NCBI GenBank assembly: GCA_007644065.1
Contig: VJWN01000015.1
Coordinates: forward strand, 480,658 to 544,657
Origin: Margaritispora aquatica
Taxonomy: Eukaryota; Ascomycota; Leotiomycetes; Helotiales; Discinellaceae
DNA: 64,000 nt
Direction: 5' to 3'
Shown: piece after piece, positions 21,072 to 33,348 of the stretch
Position numbering within the stretch: the first letter of the stretch is position 1
Layout: each line of letters begins with the position of its first letter
Made by a program: the position numbers and the translations under genes
Notes under the pieces: generated by a model
What the model was told of the DNA's origin: nothing
Databases searched by the model: none
Seen by the model: the letters and a program-made list of their open reading frames with translations, nothing else

Positions 21072-24007
21072 TTAAGCCTTGTGACTTGCTTCATCTTGCT
21101 CGATGTCTTCACTGGGTTCGGCATCTGAGTCTCTTCCATCAGTTTCCAAGTTGCTTGTGTTGTACTCAAGTACCTCCTCCTTGGTCGGCCATCCATCCCA
21201 GTCCTCTACCTCCTCGATCAGCTCCATTGCCTCCGTCTCATATTCTGTATCACCAATGAAAAAACGTGCTGCGACAAGTGCTTGCCTGAGGAGGCGTGAA
21301 CCATTTTGACTTTTGGCTGCCACCTTCTCTAGCTCTTCTTGATATTTCACCATCCATCGAAGTACGTTCAATATTTCGCGATGGTCTTTCACCAAACCCA
21401 GGCAACGAATGTACGCATGTAAATGAGCTCCATGGATCGAGTGCATGAAAAGCGGCAGGATGTCTGCGGCGTCGACAGCTTCGGTCAGTTTCGCGAACTC
21501 GGTTTTCAGTATTTCCGAAGCTTTCATGACTTCAGCTGTTTTCCCTCCCAGACCGCCGAAATAGTCAGTTGCATACTTGTCAAAAGTCCTACAGACCAAA
21601 ATAAAGCCGAAAGGATCAAGTTCCAAGCCACATCGATTGAACTCAGCAAGAGCTGCAACGAGGACTTTCCATGCCATATGATCATTATTTGGAATGTCTT
21701 CCCAATTTGGAGAGAGCAAAGCATTGCGGCCCGCAAGTCCTTTAAAAAGAGCATACCAAGCAGGCCTGTACGAAGGCTTTCTATGCGTAAGAAGGAGAGC
21801 AGCTTGATACAGGGGATTTGCTTGGTGTACCCAATTCTGTGGTCTTGCTTTGCGGATAACCCATTTCCTGCCATACCTATCAATTTTGACATCTGTCGCA
21901 TTTTCGAGCTCATGATCGGATGAATTGGAATTTTCAAGCTGAAAAGCGCGGGACGCAAATCGACTGAGAAGATGTATGATGCTGGCAAATATAGGAAGTG
22001 GCACTTTGTCGAGTGATCCAGGAGAAAGTTCTGTGTGAGGGTCGGCCTCAAATAATGCCAGCATTGACGTGTCCATGCCGCTGTCGCGAAGATAGTCGAA
22101 ACCTTCATCTAAGGTTCTAGCGTGTCGTACAAGAAAGTTAAGAGACCTTCCTCTTGGAGGCAACCCTGAGTTAGTCATTTTTCGATACAAAGTGTAGAGA
22201 TCGGGAGGCTGAAATCGTTTCTTGTAGAATTCGCTAAAGTTATCGTCGGAGACTGGAAAAACTTCTCTACCATCGCCTGGGGATGGTGCAAAAGGTTTCG
22301 CCTGTCCAATCCTTCTGTTCTCGTATTCGATCTTTTGGAACATAGAGAAATAAACATTCTGATTTGGCTTCCCGCCTTTTTCTTCAAATGTCACAAATGC
22401 ATTCCATGCCTCACCAACGTCACGAGTCGCCTCGATTCTTGCAGCCCAAAGTAGGGGGTCAAGTTCGTTGGACTCTGTCTCCGATTGGCGATGTGCGCTC
22501 CGCGCCTTAATCTGCTTCCTGGTGTGAATCGTGGGTGTCCCGTCTATTTCCTGGCCAGCGAAAATACTCATGGTTTGATCAAACAAATTGGCGCTATAGC
22601 CTGCCTCTTTGGACTTTATTATTGCTGAAATAGCTCTGCTCTGATCATCCTCAAGCGATCTATCTGCATCCATACCATCCTGATATTCTCTCCAAGGGGG
22701 CCAACTCCTAGCTCGGAGGGATGCAACTTTCGTTTCTTGGTCGGTCTTCTTCAAAGCATTAAGAACCTGAACAACAGCTTCGTAGCTCCGCTTGTCAAGT
22801 GTCAGCGGTGGTTGGAATTGACCGGCCAACTGCAGCAGTACACGCTGCGCGGCCCAATTGTAGGACATAGACTTGACTGGATCGATCGAAGCTGGTAACG
22901 CAAATACGCGGATGAATCGATTGTTTGCAATGCAAGCTTTGGCGTGATTTTTAGCAGGCACACCGAGTTGACTGGCATGTGAACTGGTAGTAGTCGATAG
23001 TATATACGGTGGAATAAGATTTGAAACAGTAAGCATTGCAGAAGGCCAAAGCCTACGGGTATGGTTGAGAAGGAGGCTGATTAACAGATTAAACGCGCCT
23101 TCGTCTAGCGAATGCTTATGAAAAATGCGACGATGTTCCAACAGTGGGGAGCGCGTGCCGTCGATAGGATGTGCGGTTCGTAGATCTGGTCGTGCCATCC
23201 CCATCACACAATCCCATACATATACAAGTAAGGACTTCAGTGTTCTGACTTTCTGAATGTCTCCCCGAAGAGCCAGAAAGACTAAAAATATCGGAGTTTC
23301 CCTGCTAGTGGACACCAGTCGAAGAGCGATATCATCTGGATTTCGTGGAGCGACAATCCATGCCCAACGATCCAAATCTGTGGCGTCATAACCTAACGAG
23401 GCAAGTTTCTGCAAAGATCTGCTGTGGAGATGCTTCAAAGTTTGCTTGACTTGAAGGGCATTATCTTTAGACTTCTACTATGCTGTCAGTTTGACCAAAA
23501 TAATAGTAACCTGGGCAAACTCACGTTTTGCTCAATTTTGTGCATGTGCTGTAAAAGTATGATTGGAAGATCAGTCCACTGTACTTTGTTCTCAACACTT
23601 GCCCAATACTTGGTGCGTTCTTGAGCAGTTTCGAAGCTCAAGTACTTGCGTAGCGCATATGCAGAAGACACCCAGGAGCCTTTGTTGGGACGGGGTCTGT
23701 CGTTCCGCAAACCATGAGCGGAGCTTTGAAGATAAGCTGGCTTGTGAATTGTGTCCTGTTCCGGAGTTTGCGAGGTGAAAAGGCCATATTCCTGGGTGGA
23801 GTTGATAGTGCTATTCTGCCTCCATGATGATGCATCCAGAAGCGGAGCATTGGGGCATCGGTGCTGGAGTTGCAGTCAGATAGAATTCCGAAAGGCGGTA
23901 ATATTATTGTTACATACGGTGCTACTCCATGGGGAGCATTTCAGGGCCCTGGAGGGGCCTCTCAATATGATGCTACCCAATCTCCATTGATTTTTGCTCA
24001 ATTGCAT
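21072..24007 (-). CDS. Large mitochondrial PPR-like protein
   Basis: Three exons on the minus strand: 24007-23918, 23863-23525 and 23474-21072, encoding 943 residues. Exon 1 is not apparent as a long frame, but its 30 residues are Arg/Lys/Ser-rich with no acidic residues (MQLSKNQWRLGSIILRG...), a good mitochondrial presequence. The bulk is helical, with spaced segments such as FNLLISLLLNHTRR, VYFSMFQKIEYENRR, DLYTLYRKMTNSGLPPRG and HAYIRCLGLVKDHREILNVLRWM. These resemble degenerate pentatricopeptide repeats of fungal organellar RNA-processing proteins. The tail is acidic. The call rests on architecture rather than a clear repeat count, and a specific RNA target cannot be named. It is divergent from the gene at 24503 across 495 bp. 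Confidence 0.75.
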
Positions 24008-24502
24008 TCGTTTTTGTTAAAAGGACAGAAAACAAAGCTGTTTTCCACACTTGATCATGCCAATCAATCAAACGCGCATATGGTAACAACCAGACATTTG
24101 AATATGGCTCAGAGTGTTCAGAAGATGCATACGAAGGAGTGTCTCGATGCAACATGTTCAAGGACAAGGCACAAGGCTGAAGAACAAGTTATTGCTGACT
24201 AATGTGCATCAGAATACGCTAGTCCCAAAACCACCATCTGAGTTCTGAGTGTGGATTCGTTGCAAATACAATATCGCAACTCAAACCAACACTTGAGCTA
24301 TCGCAGAATTTCTGATAATCCCGGATATTCTGTTGAGCCGAAGGATTTTAGATTTCGTTGCATCTGTTCCCCGAAACCCGATGTACCTACATTGACGACT
24401 AAGCCTACATACCGAAAACCTCACCCTCCCTCGCGAGAATCGCGCGACAAACCCAACGAAGCGCGAATACATTTCACAACTCAGGAATTGTCAGCCTTAA
24501 TA

Positions 24503-27254
24503 ATGGCGACCACAAACGGGACATCCAATCTTTCTCAACAACCCGAATCGATAAATTCTCTATCATCACTCTCTGCGAAGCGGAAACGCGATGATAGTAT
24601 CGGAGGGACTGCCAATGGAACTACTTATTACGATGCACTTGAGGAGTCGCAAGCTTTGGTTCGCGACTTGGTAGATGTTCTGAAGGTGTAAGTTATTCAT
24701 ATTCCACCCTACAACACTTTGTAAATGGCACAACTTTAATACATCCCCACCACCCATCTTCGCCTTGTAAGTCACTAATATTTCGGACAGTTATGACACC
24801 ACCCCTTCTATCCTAACGCGCCAACTTCCTACTCAACCTAATGGCACCGAACCTCAAGCAAAGCGACAGAAAGGCGAGGATGTCACTGAACCACCGACAG
24901 ACATTGCAACTCGCGTGTCCAACAATTACTACAAAAGTCTTGATCATATACTAGCAGATATCGATATTGCAACAGCAGATATCACAGACAAGCTTCAGCT
25001 TCAAAATGGTGTCCCAAGGAATCAATACATTCCCATTTCTACAAATCACTCTGAGCTTTCGCTGAAGGTTGCGGCTTTCAAAAGTCGAGCACATGAGCTT
25101 GTAGCCAGAGAGAATGCTGCTGGCAACAAGGGTTCTGAAGCAAAAACGAATGGTTCAAGCACAGCAGCCGGCGGTGCTATTACTCAAATTGACGCAAACT
25201 CGGCAGGTAGCAAGGTGGTTTTGACCTTGTATGGAAATGCGCCTGGGCCAAAGCAGCTGTTTTCCAGTTTGCAAATACCTACAAAAGTCGCTGGAGAGGG
25301 CAAAGACATTCTCCTTCCCATTCATGAGGTTGGACTGCCCAACGGCATCACAACAACTCAGATTGTGCCCATTCAGTCCAGTGTACCGACTGTTGAGAAG
25401 AAACGTGTACTCACATTAGGTGACTTGTTTCCAACGCCAGCCACTGTACCAGCCTTGCTTCCACCAAAACCTTCCAAGCTTGCCAATACTAGATCATCAA
25501 CTGTTGGGTGGTATCAACCTTCAGCAAATGAATCTGTTCCAAGGACGGCAAGCTACTTTAGACAATCCATTTCTTCGGGGCAGTGGCTCGACTATACCAA
25601 CGTTACCTCCATTCAAAATTCTAAGCGGAAGAGAGGCCTCAGTTTCACGAGTTCAAAGGCAGCATCACTGGAAGCAGAGGGTGCAGAATCAGAGTTATCA
25701 AAACTAGACTCGCTCTTCCGAAGTGCCTACTCCGGATTTGCTCCAACTCGAGATGATGCAGCTGCTGTTGCTCCTTCTGGTATACTAGAGAAAATTTGGT
25801 GGCAGCAGACGGGTGAGAAAACCTTCTCAAGGATGGTGGACAATTTTGAGAATCTTGATTCAACAGCTAGTCAAGAGGTCGTGGTTTCGGAGAACACAGA
25901 TGATGATCTGAAACGATTCGAAGAAATGGTGGAAGATATGAAAAACGACCCTATAGACCCCAGCCTTCTAGGTCCCGAGGAAGAAGTTGAAAAGTCGATA
26001 GAAGAGAAGGATGTCGAGGAGATATTGCAGGGAATCTCGGAACTCCTTGACACTTTGAATTCATATCAACGAATCAGACATTCATCACTGAATTCGTTAA
26101 GCCGGCCAGCTGGTCCCCTCTCCGCTCCAGATAACGCTTCGCTTGGTACACCAACAAGACCTAGCGAGTCAGAACAAAATACCTACGAGATACTTCGGTC
26201 TCAGTTGACCTTGATGATTGCCAGTTTGCCACCATACGCTGTTGCGAAGCTGAACCCTGATCAACTATCAGAACTGAGCATCAGTACCAAGATCCAAGTC
26301 GAATTGAACGATTATAAAGGAGTGATGGAAGAGGATGAAAATGCTACAAGAGCTAAGGCAGCTGCATTATCTGCAGCTTCAAGTTCTGTACGACCTGCAC
26401 AACCAGCTGTGCATCATAGGCCCAATCCAACAGCGATATATGGGAATCAGTACTCAGCATCCCCACGGCTTAATCCTGCTCCCGTCAATCAGTATTACAC
26501 TGGTGCCCAAACCCCTATTCGTCCTCCTACGAACAACATCCAGCGAGCGCCGGCCACGGCACCCGTTGCGTACCAAAACCCAAGACCGGTTTCTAGTGCA
26601 CCTTATAGACCTGCAAACAACTACGGTACACCAACTTATCCTCACCAAAATCCTCGGCCCGTACAACAGCAATTCACACCGCATCAGCAACAGCCATATC
26701 AGCAGTCTTACATGCGTCCAGCTGGTCAGAATTATCAACAGATGCCCCAATCGACTGCCGCTCCACAGATGAATGGCCGGTATCCTAACCAGCAAAGTTA
26801 TCCACACCAGCAAGCTGCATCTCAGAATGGGGTGGGCTACCAGTATGGCAATGGGTCAAACACTCCACGCCAACCATCTCCTCAGAAACCTATGTACCAT
26901 AATAGTCCGCAGCCTACACCTGCACAGACACGGCCATCATATTCTACCCCCACTCCAGCAAACTCTACCATGAACCGTCCAACTTACCAGCAGAATGGAG
27001 GTCAAACTCCAGCTGTGAACGGGGCCTCTTCGCATATCCCCCAGCCGCAATTTACCCAACAATCCACGACGAACTACAGCACATTCCTCAGTGCAACTGA
27101 GCAAGCAACTTTAATGGATCGTCAGCGGGCACATTTGGCACAACAGCAAGCCACTTCCCAGCAACAAGCGAGAAATGCTGTACAAGCATCCATGGCTTCA
27201 CCATCTAGAGTACAATCAGTGAATGGAACGAATTCTGTTGCGACCAAGTCTTAA
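24503..27254 (+). CDS. Conserved fungal protein of unknown function, Q/P/N-rich C-terminus
   Basis: Exons 24503-24687 and 24791-27254 encode 882 residues. The second intron base pair choice (donor GTAAGT at 24688) is fixed by frame. The N-terminus has an NLS-like AKRKRDD and a helix ALEESQALVRDLVDVLKV. A basic KRQKGEDV and a helical NNYYKSLDHILADID stretch follow. The middle holds strongly conserved-looking blocks, VLTLGDLFPTP, STVGWYQPS, SSGQWLDYTN and a GILEKIWWQQTGEKTF motif. Residues from about 480 to the end are Gln/Pro/Asn/Tyr-rich low complexity, like transcriptional co-regulator or prion-like tails. I recognise the blocks as recurring in filamentous fungi but cannot name a characterised orthologue. 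A nuclear, chromatin- or transcription-associated role is inference. Confidence 0.8.
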
Positions 27255-28342
27255 TTGATTTCAAGGTTGCATGAACACGAGAACGGAGACTGGGGGGGCT
27301 TTCTTGGTATTTATTGATAATGGTGGTAAAAGGCGTTGGTCATTGGAGCGTTTTAGTTGATCGGGAGCTCATATTCGATTGCTCATGGGAATTCCCCGGA
27401 GGCATAGGTGCTTTGGCCAACATAGAGATCGCACACTCGGTTGCAAGCTGTTTGACGTTGTTTAATGTACGAATATAGATTTAGGCGGAAATCAGAGTGA
27501 AGAATGTCAATTCATTAAACATTCCATAATTGAAGAAGACCTTTGCTGAATCCGATTCCCTCATGGAACATAATCTGCCTATGCATTCAAGGTAAAATTC
27601 ACTGCCGATCATGTGTCTCGGCACTCCTCTCCAGGTTCTAATTTCGTGTGGGGTTTGAAAGACCCTTTGGACGCCCTGGCAAAAATCTGCACTGCGTCAT
27701 CCCGCATAAGCAGAAGCAGAAGCAGAAGCAGAAGCACACAAGCACAAGCACAAGCACAAGCACAAGCACAAGCACAAGCACAAGCACACAAGCAGATGCT
27801 GCAGCAACCAAAGCCAAAGCCAAAAGCCAAAGCCGAAGCTGGCCAAATTGAGGGGCAGAAAATCACTTTCGAGGTAGGCGATGGAGGGTTTTTGTCTGCA
27901 TTCGTCTCCAATTGTGCCATCAGCTCCAATCAGGTACAGGTACAGGTACAATCCAATCCAGTCCGGAAGCACAAGGGACGGAGAGCAGGTTAGTACGACA
28001 GTACAAAGAATGTCTGTCCTTGCAGAATATATATTCGCAAAGAAATCCTACAATAATATAATGACACAATTGATGTAAATAGAAATAAATCCCCCATCGA
28101 TAACAGAAGCAGTTTTCATCTTCTTGAACTACCTCCATATATTACTAGCTCTTTTCTGATAGAATTCAAAAGCATCACGTCACATCTGAAACATACAGTA
28201 TCCGACAGCCCTACTGACAGCCTCACCTTTATCGAACCACTACCTGTTTACTTTCCTACAACTACATCTTCATCTTCATCTTCATCTTCTGACGAAATCA
28301 TTTCAAGACGCAGTAACAATAACGCAACCACAAACTATCATC
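27255..28342. other. Intergenic region with hexamer repeats
   Basis: About 1.1 kb of 3' UTR and promoter. It contains the AGCAGA/AGCACA hexamer array, three GGTACA units near 27932-27950, and a CATCTT repeat just before the next ATG (28267-28290). Frames on both strands across the array start at non-ATG codons and are produced by the repeat. Confidence 0.5.
27709..27794. repeat. Hexanucleotide tandem array (AGCAGA then AGCACA)
   Basis: About four AGCAGA units run directly into about nine AGCACA units with two slightly variant units at the ends. Because the unit is 6 nt, open frames are kept on both strands (Gln-Ala and Ser-Arg on one, Cys-Leu and Val-Leu on the other). That explains the overlapping pseudo-ORFs without a gene. 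The array is probably length-polymorphic. Confidence 0.85.
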
Positions 28343-29393
28343 ATGAACACTCCAACCTTGATCGGTATGCCAGAACCTCCCTCCAACCCAGACACTCCCA
28401 CTGAGACACCGTAAGTCAACCTCCATCTATCCCTACACCCCAAAGTACCACACATCACACATCATGCATCAAACCTCGAGCATCACTTCAGTCATGAGCA
28501 CGGGGACAAGCTAACACCACCACAGCGGCACCCCAAACTCAACCACCACCTCCCTCTCCGCTCTCTCCACAACAGCCTTCAAAGACGGCCACAAAGGCAA
28601 CTCCTTCCCACACGCTGGGCACGGCCACCGCTCCACCCCCAGCAGCAACACGTTGGAAGCCGAGCGCGCGGACCGCATCTCCCGGCTCGCGGGCCTCGAG
28701 CGCGTCTCCACCGCTCGGCAGACCTCCAACCCTAGCACGCCCTTCACTGGACCCGGTGTTGCAGGAGGCGGAGGAGGAGGACAGAATCAGAATCAAATCC
28801 CCGGCTACTTCGACCAGAATGGCAACCCAGTCTACACGACGCGCATGGTGTCGACGGTCGGCAGCGCGAGTGCTACCGGTAGTGTAGGAGGCAGGACGAC
28901 GACCTGGGCGAGTGGGACGGCGAGTCAGCGTGGTGAGACCGAGGAGGGCGAGAGTGAGGTCGGTGGTGGAGGCAGGGATGGCGATACAGATGTCATGAGC
29001 ATGGATGCGAATTTCAGGGACATGGACGAGCGAGATCGGTACTCCGTGTCGGCGATGGACGAGGATGATGGCATGAGTGACGACACGTCGCTTGTGGGAT
29101 TTGGGGAGGGCGCGGGGAGCACGATGAGTGGACCTACGTATAGCGGGAGTCGAAAAGATATCTTGCTGGGCCGGAGCGTGTTGGCGAGGGAGGGAAGCGC
29201 CACCGGAAGTACCAGCGCCGCTGCGTTTGGTGGTAGTGCGAGGGGCGAGACGAGCGGGAGCGGTGCCGACACGACAGCCGAGCGGATCCTGAGGGAACGA
29301 CTTGGTGGTGGTGAAGCGGAGGCGAAGAAACCTGTTTTGGGCAGCCCTGAGGAAGCCGGGTTGGGGAAGTTCTATTTTGAGGAGAAGAAATAG
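28343..29393 (+). CDS. Conserved fungal low-complexity protein of unknown function
   Basis: Exons 28343-28410 and 28526-29393 encode 311 residues. The first exon starts at an ATG in cATCatgAAC context and ends at a GTAAGT donor; the join reads TPTETPGTPNSTTTS. Recognisable recurring blocks are EAERADRISRLAGLERV, the PGYFDQNGNPV stretch, STVGSASATGSVGGRTT, a DTSLVGFGEGAGSTMSGP block, and a C-terminal AERILRERLGGGEA with LGKFYFEEKK. The rest is Gly/Ser/Asp-rich and likely disordered, with no membrane segment or signal peptide. The exon is clearly GC-rich compared with the flanks, which supports coding. I have seen the general pattern in filamentous ascomycetes but know no function. Confidence 0.75.
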
Positions 29394-30390
29394 AGACTCT
29401 CGACTTTGGAGTCGTGAAGTGGCTTGTAACAGTAAGTAGTGTGTCGATCACTGTCTTCACGGGCTAAAATTGGGCTGGCTACTTGCTACCTTTTGGGATC
29501 AATGGATGATCTGGCGTTCGTTAGGTTTGGATACTTGGATTGCGGACTGGCTAGGTGGGAGGCTGTATCCCAATATTGAATTTTTATGTCATACAATGTC
29601 TGTGTCTTGAGGCTATTTTGATAAGTTTCTATGCAGTGCAGGAAACGAAAACCTAGCTTTCAAGATCGATGTGCCCACACACAACCTTCGTTCAACAACA
29701 AGGCTAAAGTACAAATACTCGTCGGCTTGTACAAATAAAAACAAGGTCGACTAATTCAAAACTCACAATTTAGAGCCTTGAACATATAAATCTTCATGTT
29801 GTAGGTGTGTGCGAGCTATCTAGGATTATGTGAGGGTTATTCCTACTAAACATACCTACTAAATATGCTTTGCTGGGTAGTTAGGTAGTTAGGTATGTGA
29901 GGACCTAGTCCTATGGCAGTTCCATCATGGAGGTCAGTCAACCATTCACTTGACCATTCATCAAATCCAGGCCATGCTCTCAGTAGAATTCGTATCCAAC
30001 GTCGAGTGAATCACAGTACAAGCTATATTTTGACCTACAGGAGACATTTGACTGAATATGTAAGTACTGCAGACCTTAATGTAAAATTACTCGTTCTATT
30101 CTAAACTCAAGTTTGACATATATCACGGTGAGCTCTTTATTCTCCCCAGAAACACGAATGGCAAGATCTTTTGAAATTAGAAAAAGCGGATTAGCTGGGT
30201 AAGATATAGTTATTATCTCGTGACTGTCATCGTCGCTTGTTACATCTAGTATTTATACAGCTCGTTTATACAAACAGAAGCAGGCAGCATCTTCCTGCCA
30301 CCTCTCTCCCGCCAGACTCCGACTCAAAATAGCCCTTTTATTTCATCAAATCATCAACATCAATCAATCAGCACAACCTAATACAGCACC
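29394..30390. other. Convergent intergenic region
   Basis: About 1 kb between convergent genes, AT-rich, with no supportable frame. A short repeat of TAGTTAGGTA type occurs near 29877-29895. Confidence 0.5.
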
Positions 30391-33162
30391 TCACTCATCT
30401 TCATCCTCACCCTCTGCCCCTCCATCTTCCTCACCAATCCTCCCAACAGCAGGTGCCTTCTCCTCCTGCTTCCTCCACAAGCCCGCCAGAAACGCACTCG
30501 TGCTCGCCTCCTCAATACTCTTATCGTCCCTCTTCCTCAAGAACCGCGGGAACCTCAAACTCAATCCCCGGTCCTGACTTACCATGCCAATGGCAGCCGT
30601 ATACGTGGGACTGAGCGTGACGTCCGCGAACGCCATCTCCCACACCTCTTGGGGCTCGAACCAGACATCCGGATATCCGCCCTCGTAATCCACGTACCCG
30701 GGCTTCGAGCCAAGAACATTCGCGCTCTCGCCATCGCCGTCACTGCCGTCAGAGTAGAAGGCCTTGTTGGCTTTGTAGAAGGTGTCCGTGAAGCCTGAGA
30801 TGCATTTGCATACTGCTTCCAGGGAGCCGGTGTCTGGGTTGCGGACGGCGAGGAGGATCGGTGACCACCATTTTGCTTTGCGGCCTTGGCCGTGCCAGGC
30901 GGCGATGGGGATTAGGTCCAGCGTGTCGAAGGTGGTACTGTAGTCTTTTTTGACTTTGAGCCAGGAGTCGAGGCGCTTGTCGGGTTCGTAGGTCGCGAGC
31001 AGGGCTTTGCGGCGGGTTTTCTTCTCTGCTGGATCAGTGGTACTGGTGCTGGTGCTGGCTTTCTTCTTGCCTTTCGTGGTCTTGGTGGGAGTGGGTGGTA
31101 CTGGAGTGGTGTTTCTGTCGGGCGTGGTTTCGAGAGCAGGATTGGGGAGGTTGTCCAGGATTTTGACCATGATGCCTTCACATTTGATGTCTGTAGCGCT
31201 CTTGAAGAATTCGAGCACTGTTTCTGAATCCTCGGATGTGGCATCTATGCTCTTTACCCACGTGAACTGATTTGGGATTTCGGTGAATAGACCACGGAGG
31301 AGTTCTCGCCTTTCCCTGAATGGACGATCGAGTAAAGACTCTCCATTCAAGTACATCAGATCAAAAGAAAATAAACAGACATTGACTGTCACGCTACCGA
31401 TTGCTACATCTTTTCGGGCTCGGTTGGAGAGTGTCTGGAAGGTCTTCAGATCTCCCGTGTCGGTATCAACAGCCACAACTTCTCCTTCCATGATGAAGCT
31501 TGAGACACCTTCGCCTCGAATTTTGGGAATCAGAGCCACGAGATCAGGATACTTGTCCGTCATAAGTTCCAGATGCCGCGAGAAAATCGAGACTTTGCCT
31601 TGAGCATCACAATGAACTTGTGCCCGTTGACCATCATACTTGTACTCGCAGCTGAAATCTCGACCTTGGAGTTTTGTGAGCATCTCTGCTAAATCTCGTG
31701 TAATGCTACCCAACATAGGCCGTAATGGGATATGCAAGGCTAAGCCACATCGTATGAGCAGTTCGTCGCATACCCCAATTTCCAATAGACCTGGGATGAT
31801 GTCGTTGTAATTTGGACGCCGTGCAAAACACGCTTTGACAATCTCCTCAGGTCTTGCCCATACTTCAGCAAGCATCTCTTTCTTGAGCTTGGAAAGTTCG
31901 GTGGGGGACTTGAGTGGGAATTCTGCACCAGGTGGACGAGATAAGAGAAAAGCTCGGGACAGAGCAATCAACATCGTAGTCTTGACCGCCCCTATACGCA
32001 GCTTGAGATTGTTAGCAAAGATTTGAGACAGCAGAGATTTGAACTTACATGCTGACATAAAGTTCTAACAATATACCGACTCTCCTCAGCCCCTCTAGCA
32101 TCCTGTAACAGACGATCCACCACTCTCTGCTTTGCTTCACCACTTCCCGTTCCTTGTGTCTTAGCTATCTTTACAAGAGCTTGATAGACTCCCTTGATAG
32201 TGAGTGGTTTCGGTTTTCGCAAGGTGAAGCTTTGCTTCTTCTTGGCTTCGAAAGCAACATCACCTGCATCTCCATGTTTATCATACAGTGTTTTGAGAGA
32301 CCTGCTGTCAAGGCCACACACATTCTTCAATGCTTTTGATATTGCAGAACCGCCAAGTCCTAATTCAAGGGAAATGTATGGTGGACTGATGGCATTTGTA
32401 GCGAGCCAGACCTGGGAGGACAGATTAGACAGAATCGCATAAGAAAGACCGGCCAGATTGTCACATCACTGCATAGGCTAGGAGACTACGTACAGTTGGA
32501 AGAAGACTGCTTGGATCACCTTCAATGAGCACTCTGAGTAGATTGACGAGTGTATCTACGATCTTAATTCGACTTTGGGTACTATTGACTAGCACGAAAC
32601 ATCTTGTAAGAAGAGCATACGATGCATCCCCTCCTTCTGCAGCCCAATGTCCTTGTAACTCGGTCACATATTTGGATGGGTCGAAAGTGAGTGGACTTTC
32701 ATCAAATGGTATATTGGAAGCTATTGTCTCCTCGGCATCCCCAACTGACTGAAGTGTCAAGGTGTTTTTCCCTTTTGCTGCAAATGGGTTGATTTTGGCA
32801 ACAGTCTCTGCTTCAAGCTTGATTGTATTTTCTCCACTCGACTCATCTTCCTGCACAAGCTCTTCATGAATATGTTCGGTAGACTGTTCCGAGGGTGTCT
32901 GGTTGGCCTGCTCTTCCTGTATCCCATTCGCACTTGCTGCTCTCTCATCTTCCGCATTCCACTCTGCCTGTAGCTTTCTCGCTAGCTCTTCGTCTGTGAG
33001 GCCTTCGTTGGTAGCTTCTGATCCAGGCTCGGTCGCCTTCAGTGCCGGAGGTACAGCCGGGGGCTTCTGTTTGTTGAAGAAGAAATCGAGATTGCGAGCT
33101 GCTTTCGGAGAAGCTGTAGCATCACTATTGAGCTTCCGCCTCTTCGCAGGGCCAGGACCCAT
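30391..33162 (-). CDS. CDC9: DNA ligase I (ATP-dependent, Cdc9-like)
   Basis: Exons 33162-32494, 32411-32049 and 32001-30391 on the minus strand encode 880 residues. The enzyme seals Okazaki fragments and repair nicks in the nucleus. Residues 1-170 are disordered, with a basic AKRRKL and an NLDFFF at 24-29 that resembles a PCNA-interacting box lacking the usual Gln. The DNA-binding domain follows (for example the VWLATNAISPPYISLELGLGG region). The adenylation domain has motif I EYKYDGQR with catalytic Lys465, SFDLMYLNGE, EGIMVK and WLKVKKDY. An unusual Thr/Pro/Lys-rich insert (NTTPVPPTPTKTTKGKKK) sits between motif IV and motif V. The OB-fold ends with SLRFPRFLRKRDDK. Intron 2 ends in AAG. 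The start at MGPGPAKRRK is the first ATG in frame; I see no separate mitochondrial leader. Confidence 0.95.
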
Positions 33163-33348
33163 TGTAGAATGAACGTTGTTCGTCGAAATTGAGAGCAAAG
33201 CTGTTGATGTTGTGGAGCTAGTTTCCTGGTCTGGCTAGTTCCATGTCTAGGACTTTGGCTCTTGGGTCCTGGCGGGGTTCTTCTCGAACTATAGAAATTC
33301 GGATGCTGGGCATGTGGTATTTCACTTATTTTCAAGTATGTAACAATT
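33163..33348. promoter_or_regulatory. Short bidirectional promoter, DNA ligase I / Tip20-like gene
   Basis: Only 186 bp separate the two divergent ATGs, so the core promoters must share this DNA. No TATA box or MCB element is evident. A minus-strand ATG at about 33321 opens a 31-codon upstream frame that could affect ligase translation if transcription starts above it. Confidence 0.5.

Noticed and set aside
27613..27993. A 126-codon frame with Gln-Ala repeats over the hexamer array.
   Set aside because: It starts at GTG; the true ATG frame nearby is short, and the openness is a product of the 6-nt repeat, as the equal frame on the other strand shows.
33241..33345. A mitochondrial leader exon for DNA ligase I upstream of 33162.
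   Set aside because: The ATG frame found there ends after 31 codons, contains several acidic residues, and does not join the ligase frame.
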